Positions 13,071 through 25,870 of a stretch of 64,000 nt of DNA are shown here, piece by piece. Origin of the DNA: Hetaerina americana (lineage: Eukaryota > Arthropoda > Insecta > Odonata > Calopterygidae). Position numbers and translations under genes: made by a program. The notes under the pieces were generated by a model, which did no database searches, was not told the DNA's origin, and worked only from the letters and a program-made list of their open reading frames with translations. Within the stretch, counting starts at the first letter, position 1; every line of letters starts with the position of its first letter. Location of the stretch: assembly GCA_022747635.1 (NCBI GenBank), contig JAKTNV010000010.1:46500458-46564457 (forward strand). Direction: 5' to 3'.

Positions 13071-13250
13071 ACAAACACGCATATACACGTATTTCGTCTT
13101 TTCCTTTCTATTTTTTCCTAACCATTTCTATGCTTACTTACACCAATTCGTCCCCAACTCCTTTATTTTTCCCTCTCTCCCCATTTCATCATCCCCTTCC
13201 TCCTCCTCTCCGCTAAGTCACTTTGCGCCTTCCCCATCTCCCTCCCACCC
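12530..13250. repeat. Pyrimidine-rich block containing two compound (AT)n/(AC)n microsatellites
   Basis: C/T-rich DNA flanks an (AT)n tract at 12871-12940 that passes into (AC)n at 12941-12956. A second tract, GT then (AT)n, lies at about 12995-13067. The two compound tracts are roughly mirror images (AT-AC ... GT-AT) around a short unique centre. The Tyr-Ile ORFs on both strands are artefacts. Confidence 0.85.
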
Positions 13251-15049
13251 AAATGGCACGAGTGTGGGCGCGGGTCTCCCTTTTTCGCAATAGTAGCCAG
13301 TCCGAATTTTTTTTCTTCTTTCACCCACCATTCTTTGTAACGGCCTGCAGTTCTACCACAGCGAGTGTTTCTCTCGAGTTCTATATTTTTTTATTTCCTA
13401 TTATTAATTTCACATCTAGGAAACCAAGAGTAGGGACAACGAGGTGTCTTCTTTTCGAATTCATAATAAAATTTCAATTTCCAAATAAAAATGTTAATAC
13501 CAGGAAAGCACTTGCAGCTTTACTTTCTTGTTTCACACTTATCTCTTTTTAGTCACAAGTATCTACTCATAGCGGCACCAACTTAGACATCAGGGTGCTT
13601 GGTCGTTCGATGGACGCAGGAAATGATTTTAAAGTGAACTCAAGAATAAACTCAATGAAGAAACAAATGGAGAGACCCGCCAGATTTTCTATTGATATTT
13701 TCACGCATAAATTATAGTATTGATTCTGAATAGTGAGTCACTATTTATGAAAAATAGTTCTATTCCAAGAAACAGAATGAAATCTAGATTTTAGAGCACT
13801 ATTGATTATGCGTATTTTTATATTATTTTTTATCAATCGAGGTCAAAGTAGAGCGAATGTGTGAATTTATTTTTTAGATACATCCTGGTAAGTTGAAATT
13901 TGAAAAAGTACATCGTCCCTTATGATGACTTTTTTCATGAGTATTGATTTCTAAATTGCAAAAAAGTGATCATATTTTTGAATTATGAAAGATAGCCTTT
14001 TTATGGGAGAATTTAGAAGAATTGTATATTTTAAAAAAACATTTGGTGAGTGAACTAAGAAATTATTAATTTAAATCAGTTGCTACAGAAAATTTATAGC
14101 TCCTTTCTTATCTATAAAACTATTCGTGTTTTTAATTTTCATCTTTTTATAACGAATGAACTATGAACGAAGTGCTTCTCTGAAAATAAATATAGTAAAA
14201 AGTTATATTACCTCACACTTCGGAGTTAATCTATTTTTAACAATTAGTAAATTTTACTTATGATACTCGTTTTCTTTTTTTCCATGCCACAAATCACGAG
14301 CTTCCCCAAGAGTCTCACCATCTGTGGCATTTGACACAAAACTGCTAATTTAGTTGCATAGATTCAGTTACGTGGTTAACGAAATGATTTCTAATTGGAA
14401 TTTTGAAATCCATGCCTGGTAGATCATGTGACAAAATATATTATTTTTTTCTTTTACGTATTTCAGAGATTCCCTTGAAATCAGAAGCCTTTAGTGGCAT
14501 GGTTGCCTACCTCTTTCTCTGCAAAATTTTCTGGTAATTTAATGATCTAAACCCGGTCTTAGAGGACCTGCCACTTGCTCATTCGATCCAAAAATATGAA
14601 GTGATTATATCGATATTACAAATCATTCCTTAGGGTATTAATTCAAGCAAATAAAATGATAGCAGTGAAAAAGTAGATACTTCAAAGCATTACCAATACA
14701 ATGTAACTCACATTTTGATTACAGTTTTCTATTTCCCACTATCCTAATAACGTTGACATTTCCTGAAATACTAGTAATAGATAAGAATCTCGTTTCAAAT
14801 GTTTTTTTTTCCTTTCATTTAGAGATTCTTAAATTAATTGAACGGAGATTGTATGGGAGCTAAATTTGAAATCACTTCTTCTGTTCGGGAATCAAGGGCC
14901 TTTTTCGGGGCCATTGAAAGCACACAAACCAATGTATTCGATATTTCCATTTCCAATTTCGCCCGCCGAAGGAAACAGGCGATGCACTACGTGATTGGTA
15001 ACCCTGACAGTCTCTCCAAGTGTTCCAACTCCTTCTCCTTGGAGACAAC
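13251..15049. other. AT-rich intergenic DNA
   Basis: No recognisable gene, RNA or repeat was seen. Confidence 0.5.
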
Positions 15050-15490
15050 CGCATCACGGACCCTCCTCTATCCCACTTGTCCTCCCTCCCTCCCTCTATC
15101 TCTCTCCCCGTCGCACTCAACAATTTCCATCACCCCCCTGTCTCCCACGCCCACCATTCACACACACCCGCCCACCCACGTCCTCTTGCCCCGACAGCCC
15201 TCCCTTCGACCCATTCCCACCGTCTCCTCCCGAACCCCTTTCCTCTCAGCCTCCGCGACCTGCTCTAAGAAATCCCCTCAATCTTCCTCCTCAATCCAGA
15301 AATTCCGCCCTTCAACGTTCTCCACAATCTCCATCCTTCACCATCTCCCTCTCCTTCTATTCCTACCTCACGCCCGTGCTAGATCTCCCTCCCTTTCCCT
15401 CTGGAGAGAAAAAAGAGAAAGCCTAACCTTTCCCGAATTTTTTTCTCCCTCTCTTTCCTCCACCTCCTTCAAGCTTCCCTCCGTTGGGAG
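15050..15490. other. Pyrimidine-rich block
   Basis: This stretch is strongly C/T-rich on +. The 240-residue Ser/Pro/Thr-rich ORF that crosses it has competing open frames in the other registers and no recognisable domain. Confidence 0.55.
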
Positions 15491-16825
15491 GGACATCTCG
15501 CGAAGAATGGAGAATCCTGGAAAGAAAAAAAAGGGGGTTCAATCGGCCGCTTTTGGGTGACACTCAGTTCTTTTCATTCATTTCAATCATTTCCGTCACT
15601 TACCTTTACTCTGGGTACACTATCTCGGATGGGAAATATATTTTGGGGGACGCGCCTATGGTTCGTTCGAATTTATATCTATTTTTTGTCTCCCTATCTC
15701 CCCTAACCGCGGTCGAACGTGTGTCAAGACCGCTTACCGAGCCAAAACGCAACTCAATCCGCGCCAGCGCAAGGCTCTAGTCCAAAACACAAAAGCATTG
15801 CCCGATGTATACATCGCGGTGGCCGTTTATATTATGGATATACGATGATATCTCATTCAAAGAGAATTCATAACTTTTAAAGTCAGCTTGTTTCACGAAA
15901 GGTACACCCTTCGGCTTCCAAATTGCACATGTAGTGTGTATTTCTCTAATATACGCTCCAAGCACCTTTACTGGTGAATCATTAATCGTTTTTTTTCCTT
16001 CATTATAATCTTTGCATAATTTTCACAGCAAAAGAAAGGTTTGTAAATGTGCTGGTACTAATCCTAGTTTCCTTAAAGATTGTGAGAACATAAAAACAGG
16101 TTATAAGAGACTACTTAATTGTAAAAACAATGCTCTCATGGCATGTATATTCATTTAAAGTGGAGAGAACACAAGGATTATAATGTCTGTCAAGAAATAA
16201 TTCGTCTTTACTAAGTCATAGATTTTTGTTCTGGGGGTGAATTTTTCGAATTTTCCCAAGTTCGGTTAGAGTACTTATGCTTGCCGATGAACATCACACT
16301 TGCAGTATTTTGCAAAAGTAATTTAGACCAATAATCTTTGTCTAATAGAGACTAAACCACGGTGCATTAAACTTATGACAACTTCCTTGGGGGAATAAAT
16401 AAACTCGGTTTTAAATGAAAAAGTAAGAATTAGCGCCAGTAAAATTGTTAAAAAATTTAAAGGGAGCGCTACAGCTTACTCCTATATCTCGAAGTCTATG
16501 TTGTATTGTTATCTTAAAGATTCACTGAGCAGTTAACCGATGAAAAATGAAGCGGAAATCATGGAAGACAATTCACTCTGGGATATTGCGTCGTACATTT
16601 AGAAATACAAATGAAAGTATTGATTTTCTAACCTTAAGAGCACCGGCATTCTGCATTTTTTAAAGAGCTATTTCATATTTTTTCATGAAATGCTCTTGCT
16701 TAGTTGTAAATATGTATATTTTTTTCGCCCTATCGGAATTGATCATCAATTCATCAATCATCATCGCTGATTATAATGATAATTGTTATTTCGGAAAAAA
16801 GCTATGGCATTATTGCTGGTTTAAA
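15491..16825. other. AT-rich intergenic DNA
   Basis: No gene or repeat family was recognised. Confidence 0.5.
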
Positions 16826-17271
16826 ATCATAAGATAATTATTGGTATGAAAATTTCCTTAAATAAATAAATTGCTTAAGTCTTGAAATAAATGCTCAAAA
16901 GTATCCAAAATGTTGATTAAAATACCATATTTTTATTGAATTATCTAACATTTAGATCTAAAATGCTGGCCCTTGTATTTATTTCAGGAAACAATATATG
17001 GCATTCCTTTACTGCTTGAATCAAATAGCCCTGTCTAGGTGAGGCATGATCATAAGATAATTATTGGTATGAAAATTTCCTTAAATAAATAAATTGCTTA
17101 AGTCTTAAAATAAATGCTCAAAAGTATCCAAAATGTTGATTAAAATACCATATTTTTATTGAATTATCTAACATTTAGATCTAAAATGATGGCCCTTGTA
17201 TTTATTTCAGGAAACAATATATGGCATTCCTTTACTGCTTGAATCAAATAGCCCTGTCTAGGTGAGGCATG
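16826..17271. repeat. Tandem duplication, two 223-bp units
   Basis: Unit 1 is 16826-17048 and unit 2 is 17049-17271. By eye they differ at only two positions (CTTGAAAT/CTTAAAAT and ATGCTGGCC/ATGATGGCC), about 99% identity. No ORF or element was recognised within the unit. The near-identity implies a recent local duplication, or an assembly artefact. Confidence 0.9.
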
Positions 17272-18179
17272 TATCGACGAAGCTACGCATCATTACCTTC
17301 ATATTTCAAACAAAGTGTAAACTTCCTTCTTAGCTGAGGGCAGGGATCTCAAATTTCTAGACAGCAGGTGGCGAAAAATACGGTGAATGACGTTTTCGTG
17401 ACTTGAAACTTCAGCGAAGGATTTTGGAAGAGACCATACGAGGGTTGTCATAAGAAATTTGAGATGCTCCTGTTTTCGTCATTTACTTTGCACATAAAAT
17501 GTCCTGAATTCTTAGGCTTAATCAGTTTCGGTATTTGTTTTATGAAACTAGTTGACGTAAAGTAAGCGTATCAAATTTCCCTTGTTTGTAATGATCAAAG
17601 GCATTTTTAAGATATGACAACCGGTAATGTAGTGGATTTTCAAAATACGCCTTTCTTAACAAGAATAATAAGGCAAATACGTTTTACGTCATTATGCAAA
17701 CTGTTTCAATATGAAAGAACAAAATTAGCAAATAATATTTTCACACATATTTAGAATCAATCCTCTTTCCCCTAATCCCAATAACCATGGCCTTACATCT
17801 TTCAATTTTTAAACGTTATAAATACCAGACTCCGCTGTAGACGATGTGATACAAGAAAACCTAGGCCATGAAAAATAATTAAAGGTAAAAATACTGGGTA
17901 AATGTAATATATCATAGAGAATATTCTTGATTATCCTTTTTGTATTAATTAGGAAAAACGTGGTGGCAAAATTTAAATTGAAGATTGAGTATTGATTTTT
18001 GTTTGGAATAGTCCGTTCACATCCACTTCTCCTTTCTAATTAGTACAAAGCGAATAACTCGGCAAGTTGACTGAAATGATTTTATTCCCCTGAGACGGCG
18101 TGCCACAATAATTTCGCCAAACACGAGGGGGTTTTTAGCGGAGCGGCCTGAAAGATTTTAACCGAGTGACTTCCAAACG
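17272..18179. other. AT-rich intergenic DNA
   Basis: No gene or repeat was recognised. Confidence 0.5.
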
Positions 18180-18580
18180 CTTTCCAAAAGACCGGGCGGG
18201 CGGAAAATAAAGGGCCCACGGAGGAGAGTGTGCCGGGAGTGAGAGATGTGAAGGGGGACGGGAGAGAAAGGGAACGGGAATAAAAGACGCAGGGCCCGCA
18301 ATCGCGGCGGCAATCAATCTTTTCCCGAAGCGAAGGAGAAGAGGGAGGACGAGAGAGGGGGTGGGCGCGGAGGTGAAGGTCGGAGGCTGGCGGGTTGGGC
18401 AGGAAGGAAGGGAATCAGGGAGGAGGGAAGAGGTCAGAGGGAGCGAGACCCTTGCGAGAGAAACGATCATAGTGGATTGCGAGCAAGTGGAATAGAGATG
18501 GATAGAAGGGGAATGGGAGTACGGAAAATGGAGGAAGAAGGCGAATGGTTTGCAGAGAACGGAGAAAGAGGGTGGAGTGG
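18180..18580. other. Purine-rich block
   Basis: G/A-rich on + with scattered CpG. It produces a Pro/Ser-rich minus-strand ORF without a domain. It is like the other strand-asymmetric blocks of the window. Confidence 0.55.
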
Positions 18581-20250
18581 AGGAGATTGGTGGAGTAGTA
18601 GGACATATTTGAGGAATTCAGATAGTAACTATAATCACTCGAGATCCAGAGCATATAATAAATAACTTCGTTGTTGCCGCATGATAACTTATTTGACAAC
18701 CTGCGTCCTTGACGAGAGGGAGTTTCCGGCCCAAAATTCAATTCAGACCCATCTTAGCCTTGTGGACGAACAGAGTGGATTGGCAGGGTAATTGATTGCC
18801 TCAATGCCTCGTAGGATAAAAAGCGGATATTTTGCATGCTCTCTTTGCGGGTACCTCGAAATTCAATTTATTACACCTACCTTCTCAAATGGTTTGCCAA
18901 TCCGAGAATATTATTGATAGTGCCTATTGTGAGATAGCCCGTTGTGGAAGGTCTAATTTCCCTCGATTAATTTAAAAAGCAAGAAGAAATCCGTTAAAAT
19001 TATTTCAATATTCAGGGCGTGAATTCATCCGTCTTCATCGTCTCACATTTGTAAGTTTTGTTCCCAACTTTTGGTTGACATCGATTCATTCGGAGAAAAC
19101 CCAAAACTAAATCCCGGACTCCTCTAATTTCGTGTGAAAAGAAATGAAAAGACGTAAAAGAACAGCAACGATTTCTCCCCTAGAAATTGAAGCAGTGCCT
19201 GAAAATGGTATATATGGTGTGTACGTGATTTTGATTCATTGAGGACGATTTTTTTTATCAGGGTCACAGTGATGGGACTTTTTGGGAACATCTCTTGTCA
19301 GTTAATCTCCCGACGGAAATTCGCTTTGAAGGAAGATGGCTGAGTGAAGTTAATATCTAACAACAAACCCAATCTTCAGATAGGCAAATTGATAGATACC
19401 TACAGATGCTCTCTATTGGTAGAGAAGACTGTCTACAAATCTGTATCAGGTGTAATGATTTGGTAATAACAAATGCACTATGTAAACTATATGCTTACTA
19501 TCCATCCCCTGGGTGTAATTCCGAAGTGTGCCACCATAGCAATAGTATAGCCTTCAGCATAATTGCCAAAGCTCGGCGACCGAATTGGAGAGATGGCTAA
19601 TCTAACAGCCTCGCACTCCACGAGCTTTGATTGGAATCCTTACGGGACAGATTTTTCAGTGATCCTCGAGGCCCTACTTGGGTCTTGGGTTCACATGTTG
19701 GAGCGAATAAATCCTTCCACTCGGGGAATTTTTAATGTAGGTCGCTTTGGTCCCGGTCGTCAAGAATAAAGTTCAGCGCCGGGGTTTTCTCCACTCATCC
19801 ATTCACTTCATTACACTCGGCCCAATCCTAAGCACCAATGCATTCAGAATGGCCGCAATAATTACACGTGATATTCCTTCCCAAAGATGGCGTTGCGGTA
19901 ACACCAAAACAAACGTAATCCGAGACGTAACGAGAATCTAAAGAGATTGGTTTTCGCTCCACCTTAAACAGGTTAAAACAAACGAAATGGATAATATTGT
20001 GAAATAAAAAAAATAAAATGTTCAAATAAATGTAGCGCAATTCAATATTTTTTTATTATAAACTTGGAGTCAAGAAAGGGAAAATTAATTCAAAAGACAA
20101 CAGGATTCAGTGATACCGGTCTAATTTAATTGTTAAATAGCCGCAATTCTAGAGAAGTTCTAGAATAACAAAAATACGCTCTAACTGAAATTATATTTCT
20201 CGTTTAGCAGATTCAAGTGCAATCACTTCATGCGAGAAATAATATGAGTA
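18581..20250. other. Intergenic DNA, no gene recognised
   Basis: Composition is mixed. Several ORFs of about 65 codons occur, none with a recognisable domain. Confidence 0.5.
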
Positions 20251-20297
20251 CATTATGAAAAGAGAAACTTTGTAATTCCACATAGATTTATTATACG

Positions 20298-20335
20298 GAC
20301 GACCTAGGTTTCGACGTGGCACGTCATCATCAGGT
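20298..20335 (-). ncRNA. Hammerhead-ribozyme-like motif, left arm of palindrome
   Basis: On the minus strand the core CTGATGA (20333-20327) is followed by one extra T. Stem II is GACGT/ACGTC (20325-20321 with 20317-20313) around a three-base loop. GAA follows, then stem III ACC-TA-GGT (20309-20302), and the expected cleavage triplet GTC ends at 20301. Stem I is only about two pairs beside the palindrome centre. The order core, stem II, GAA, short stem III, GTC is that of hammerheads in Penelope-like elements. Self-cleavage is an inference. Confidence 0.65.
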
Positions 20336-20374
20336 GACCTGATGATAACGTGCCACGTCGAAACCTAGGTCGTC
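20336..20374 (+). ncRNA. Hammerhead-ribozyme-like motif, right arm of palindrome
   Basis: Core CTGATGA at 20339-20345. Stem II is ACGT/ACGT (20348-20351 with 20355-20358) closing loop GCC; the outermost pair seen in the left arm is broken here (A-C). CGAAA is at 20359-20363 and stem III ACC-TA-GGT at 20363-20370. The predicted cleavage is after C20371. A three-pair stem I (GAC 20336-20338 with GTC 20372-20374) closes the fold. The weakened stem II suggests this arm may be less active than the left one. Confidence 0.65.
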
Positions 20375-20421
20375 CGTATAATAAATCTATGTGGAATTAC
20401 AAAGTTTCTCTTTTCATTATG

Positions 20422-21864
20422 TTAAGTCGATTCCATGAAGTCACGCCCGAGACAACGAATTATGAGTACATTATTTATGTCACTCATATGCTGTTCTCGA
20501 AAAAATCTTGTTTTGGAAAGAGGCAATTATTTTAAATTACTTAGCCGATATTTCCAACTTTTATAGATTTCCGTAGTACAAAAATTCCGCCTACGCACTT
20601 CTCCTTACTGTATGAAATTTCCAAACATCATACTTATCTCATTTCTTCCGTAACTTTGCATGACTTTTGATTGTTCTCAGATTTGATTATTCTTTTCCCT
20701 ATCATTAATTCTTGCTATGAAAGAGGAGAAAAATCAACTACACACCCTGGAAAATTTTACGAGCCCCGAATGATATATTTCCATTTTTCATATTATATGC
20801 TACCTGTATTTGCGAAAGTTTTTTAGGAGTGGTTATTACAGAAATATATTACTTTACTCTATAACGTACTTTGTCAATGTTATATTGTTACCAAACACTT
20901 GTACTGTTTTCAATAAATTGGCAATTTCTACACCTGTCATTCCGCCAAGGTCAATCGCCAGTTATTTTTCAAGGCTTCTGTGCGCATTAGATAAATCATA
21001 TGCAAAATTAAAGTGGCTTTGTGAATTTTATTTACTTGATTCTTAGCAGGTGCATCAATCAAATAATAAATAGGCCATAATAATTTTTAAAACATAAGTA
21101 AAATTAAGTTTTTTTATAACTTTGATGCAAAAAATTGAATTATTGAATTAAATTTTAATTCTAACATTATTTATTTTAATCGCTGTCATCAATTATATAT
21201 GACGGAGCAGTAGCAGGACATGGATAGCAAACTTTTGTTTTTACCAGCACCTTAAATATGGTAACATGCGAGCTTGTACGTACACCACCAGCAGGGTACA
21301 CTTATTCATATAGTAGCTAGCTCATTAAGCGATGCCATGGATAGTAGTTACACACACCTATCGGAGTTTTGAGTTCCCCGGTTGTTATCCAAGTTATACC
21401 AAAGTGAAAGAGGAGAGAATAATTAAACAATTACGTTCTTAGAGAGGATTAGGTGAAATAACACCGGCGCTTGGGTACTTGAAATGAATAAGATAACCCC
21501 TCCACTCTTACTGTCCTAAACTAATTGTTTTACACTCTATTTTGTCAATTTGGACAATATTCATCATCTTTCGAAAGTATGTTTAAGAGGAAGTCCATTC
21601 ATTCGCTAAAAGTATCTTAAAAGAATCCGATGATAGTATTTTCTAATAATAAATGAAAATTAAATATGAACTACTCCAAAACTCATGAGTGTATAATTAC
21701 GTGGTATGTTGATGTTACTGATTACTAGTTTTATAATTATTTTATACTGAGGGTTAACATAGCTAATGGCTATTTTGTAAACTGCATATTTTCTTGTTTT
21801 AATTAAATAATAAATTATGTACACATTCATTTAGTAACACACCTACTTCAGCAACAAAAATGGT
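20422..21864. other. AT-rich intergenic DNA
   Basis: No gene or repeat was recognised. Confidence 0.5.
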
Positions 21865-22170
21865 CTATTATTATTATTAGAAGGTAATTTATCGGTTAAG
21901 GTACGTTTTGGATGGACACAAATACCAAATATCTTATTTCTCCCAAAAAAACACAACCCAACAGCCTACTCTACAACAATCCCTTCTTCATCTCCGTGTA
22001 CTTCCTTCTTCCCTTCATTTCGCCCAACATCCTAATCCTATTCCGGCTCCTTACTGATTTTCCCTACATTCTCTCCTCTATCACAGACTTTTCATCAATG
22101 TTTCTTACCTCCTTAGGACTTCCCCAAACAATCCCCTCTCCTCCCCCACCGTACCCTATCTATCAGATCC
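21865..22170 (-). mobile_element. LINE 3'-end fragment, second copy of the 56-58 kb element
   Basis: This aligns collinearly with 56447-56760. Shared landmarks include GGTTAAGGTA followed by a TTTTGGATGGAC stretch, AACACAA, CCTACTCTA, CTTCATCTC and CTCTATCACAG. It lacks about 30 bases present in the longer copy. It covers the 3' UTR and the last codons of ORF2, so it is a strongly 5'-truncated copy, as expected from target-primed reverse transcription. The 3' end on the minus strand carries an (AAT)n tail (21865-21879 on + reads as ATT repeats). The frame is disrupted. Confidence 0.75.
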
Positions 22171-23029
22171 CCCATCATAACATACCGATAAAAGATATCA
22201 TATTGAAACCTGAGAAATATTTAAGACATACGTAGATTTTCATCATTTTATTTGATTAAATTATGCTCAGAAAAAAATCAAATTTCAGCACACCAGATAG
22301 TTGTAAGGCTTACTGCCTCGTTAAACAGTTCTTTGAGGGAGTAAAATCGTTTCCAGATGAATCAATAGAATTCTACTGCCACGGCTGGAAGTCATAGAGA
22401 TGGTTAGAATAGAGTTTTTTTAAATATATCATAAAGGCCCTCTTTCCTGAAAAACTTAAAATGATCTAGTTTCAAAAAAGCCCTTAGTTTACTGGTTGAA
22501 TATGCGCCCGCTAACGATCATGTCTTATTATTTTTTCAGCCCTAATTCTCATTAAGTATTATGTAGTTGCGTTAACCGATGCCAACTCTCTTCACTTGGA
22601 CCAAGATATTATCATTTAAGTCCTAAAGAAGGATCGTAATCAGGTGAAGAGAAGTCAAAGACGCAATAAACGTTTACTGGTACGCGTTGGACCACGCAGA
22701 TATATCAAATTTCTACCTCCGTTCATTTAATTCGCATCATATTTATTTCATCCCCCTATGCTCTTACACTTAACTTTGGTGATATGTTAAAGCCGTCAAG
22801 TCTGATGGGATAGCAACGTGGTGTCCTTTTTGTTTTGCCTAAATATCCTCCAAGTTTGATGGCATCGGCGGACGGCTCAACAATTGCAGTTGTAATGTTC
22901 TGCAGGCTCCGCACCGACTTCAGAGCACTTCGCACGTACACATATATCGGTATAAAGAGGGACTTGCTCCACCCGGCCACGTTTCCAATCCCCATTACAG
23001 TATACACGTGCTATTTTCACGGCCCATAT
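22171..23029. other. AT-rich intergenic DNA
   Basis: No gene or repeat was recognised. Confidence 0.5.
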
Positions 23030-24000
23030 TAAGCAGGAATAGCCTTCCTTTATCTCCCCTTCGGAACTCCCCTAATCGCCACGGACCTTCTCCGGGAGCT
23101 TCAAAACCGATCGTTATCTCACTAAAACCCCCTTCACGACCTCCCTCGCCAAACCTTTTCCCTCCCATCCCCTCATCCTCCCTCTCTTTCCTATCTTCCC
23201 ATCTCACTACTTCGTCCCTCCTACTTAAAAACCCTTATCCCCTTTCTCTTTCCTTTCACCTCCTTCCTTCTCCGATTCCCTCAATCTCTTTTAATCAGTC
23301 CCTTATCCTTATCGTCATGCGCATCTTTTATATTCCGCTCCAAATCCTCCTCAAGAAATATTTTTTTTTAATATTTCCCCCTTTATCTCGCAAAACTATT
23401 ATAAATTTCTTAATTGCAGATTATATCTCATTCCCCATGCCCTCTACTCCGAGATAAACCCCCACTTCGGATTATTCTGCTGCAATGAGCCCCTTACATA
23501 TTTGTGCAATGATCAATTCAGGCGTATAAAAGGAAATGGTTAACTAAGGACCTGAATTTGTGTGAGGATTCAGAAGATTAATCATTTCTATGGCATAATT
23601 AAGGGTTTGAATACGCTGTAATCTTGATACGAAGATGACATCCATCCGCAAAAACATTGGACTATGCTGAAAATGAATTTGGAAATTTCGTAATTCTGCA
23701 TAACGTCAGGTTTTTCGGAAAAAAGATATATGGGTTCATCTTCCTCATAAAGTGACCTGGAATTTTATAGAACCATCGACATGCCATTACGATGGTGATG
23801 CCATCGTTGGACCGATCGGTAATTCCACGCGAAATTTCTTTTCTCCACCGCTTTTGCCTTTGATCCCCTTTTGTCTTTCTCGTTCTACCTCAATGGTTCC
23901 CCCCTTGGGCTCTACGAGTTTCACCTTCCCTTCACCCTCTAAGAAGATCCCGTCTTCTTTAACATGTTCCTTTCTCCTGCCAAACTCTCTTCTCTGATAT
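23030..24000. other. Two pyrimidine-rich patches
   Basis: About 23040-23460 and 23830-24000 are C/T-rich on +, with AT-rich DNA between. Ser/Pro/Leu-rich ORFs across the first patch have no recognisable domain. Confidence 0.5.
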
Positions 24001-25719
24001 ATTTCCTTCCGGCAAATGGCCTCTATCTGTGTGGTCCTCTCTCAACCATAACATCCTGGCTCCGTCCTTTGCACTGAAATCACTCATTCCATACCCATCC
24101 TTTCGCCAATCATTATTCCAGTTTTCACTCGGATGCTTCCACACTTTCTTTCATAAATCAGATTACAAATTTTAGCGATTAGCTCTGGCTACTTACAAAT
24201 ACTCGGCAAATTGCTCATCTTATTGATGGCATAATGAGGAGAAAAACGCTCTCGCGACGAACGTATCAAATAAAAGAAACGAAATGTGAATAATGAATTA
24301 GTAGCTTTAGGTAATTCTGATAGTTTTTGGAGTAATTAACCATTGATGTTTTTAGTAAGTAGCTGAGAGAAAAAAATTGTGTACTCATGTTTCAGTTACC
24401 TCTTCCAAACTTGATTTGAATATGCTAATAAATTCCGTCTTAAAGCATGCATTATTTTTCCATCGAGGGTTTACTTGTTTTAGTTCTGAAAGAAATAGCT
24501 TTGTAAGTCATAAAACGAAAATATTCACCACGAAGGATTTCCTTATTATCAAATTTGATTCAGGCAATGAGTAAAACTAAGTGCTTATTTGATGATATGA
24601 GATATTATAACGAACCCCGATATTCTAGTAAACGAAGTAGATTTTCTTCTGTAAGAACTTATACTTGAGAGAATTTTTATAAAAAAATGTGAAAATAGAA
24701 GTGATATCTATCGTGCGTAGATGGATGATGAATCAAGACGTAATTGAATGAAACAAGACGTAGAGTGTATTGATTAATCAAAACATAATTATCTGTGTCT
24801 TTAATCATTAAAGTTCTATTAAATTTGGAGGGAAAGAAAGCAGTATTGGTTCATGAACAACTGCAAAATATTATACGTTTATAACTTTTATGATAGGTAT
24901 CATTTTAATGCCTACCAAATTTAACCCTTCCCATGCTTGAATTTTTTTCTGAAGTAGCATTCGTGATGTTTATATTTTGGGTTTTAATTGACCAAATGAG
25001 AATTTATTTTCTGAGAAATGAACTAAGGAATTCGTTTTAAGAGTTGCGAAATTTATCCCTGCGAGTAACTTGATAAATGCTACTTTTAGGCTTATCATTT
25101 CTAGCATAAGCATTAATTCATTTTGTTCAAGATATTATATTAATAAAATTATTTACATGTATGTATGTATACTTGCAATGAGTAACAGACGAGTTTTATT
25201 CTAAATAATTACAACCGGAATATATAATGACGCTACAAAAGATGAGTTCACAGCAACTCAAGTTCTTTAATATCAAGGCCCTGTCCGCTTTTGTGAGTTT
25301 TTGAATTGCAATCACGCTTGAGATCGATTCTAATTCAACTGTACCTTCACCCAGCTAAGCCTACTTTTGGCGCGAATGCTGTGGTTATTGTCATATTACG
25401 TGCTATCCCATTTTGAAATACGAAGATGTGAACATGAGAACATATACAATAGTTTATAAGCTTTAGATATCTAGATAAATTATTGTTGCAAATATTTGCA
25501 ATTTGGAAAACGCTGTAATTTAGCCCTATTTCATTAAACATGTATAATATCATCATGAATCGCGTAATTCAAAAGGTCATGGGTAAAACATTTATTAATT
25601 AAATGATATTCAATCAGAAATGAATAAAATATAACTTTGGAGTTTCATGAGTCCTCAAATCATGTTGCTTGAAGAGCATATACAAAAGATGCTGCATATA
25701 TTCCGCAAAGGTGCTGCAA
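24001..25719. other. AT-rich intergenic DNA
   Basis: No gene was seen. A short (ATGT)n run lies near 25158-25170. Confidence 0.5.
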
Positions 25720-25815
25720 TAATCTCCGCTTGACAAGGAGGTGTGGAATTAAATCCAAGTCTAGAGCCTTGAAGGATATAGAGAAGCGTTCTTAACCACT
25801 CGATCGGATTTCCTA
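25720..25815 (-). repeat. tRNA-like (Leu/Ser type) sequence, degraded SINE head or tRNA pseudogene
   Basis: On the minus strand GATCGAGTGGTTAAGAACGC matches a Leu/Ser-type D-arm and box A. About 45 bases on, CTTGGATTTAATTCCAC resembles a box B and T-arm. The spacing would accommodate a long variable arm. The anticodon and acceptor stems are not convincing. It shares the GTGGTTAAGA core with SINE-A but not the SINE-A body, so it may be an older relative or a tRNA pseudogene. Confidence 0.4.
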
Positions 25816-25870
25816 CCGTGTTACGTGAGATTGTTACGCTGCACCTCTTCTTCTTTGCTTGCTCCATGCA

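Larger units (their letters stand above)
20251..20421. repeat. 171-bp near-perfect palindrome (fold-back, Penelope-type terminal sequence)
   Basis: Left arm 20251-20335 is the reverse complement of right arm 20337-20421, with a single central base at 20336. By eye only two of 85 pairs mismatch (near 20254/20418 and 20326/20346). Each arm contains a hammerhead-like core, pointing outward from the centre on opposite strands. Hammerhead motifs of this compact kind are known from terminal repeats of Penelope-like retroelements. The segment is therefore best read as two terminal repeats joined head to head. No reverse transcriptase is present next to it. Confidence 0.9.

Noticed and set aside
14838..15560. 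240-codon ORF ending in the pyrimidine-rich block
   Set aside because: The start is not an ATG, the second half is low complexity, and no domain was recognised in the first half.
25720..25815. Functional tRNA-Leu or tRNA-Ser gene
   Set aside because: The A and B boxes are recognisable, but the acceptor and anticodon stems do not pair convincingly.
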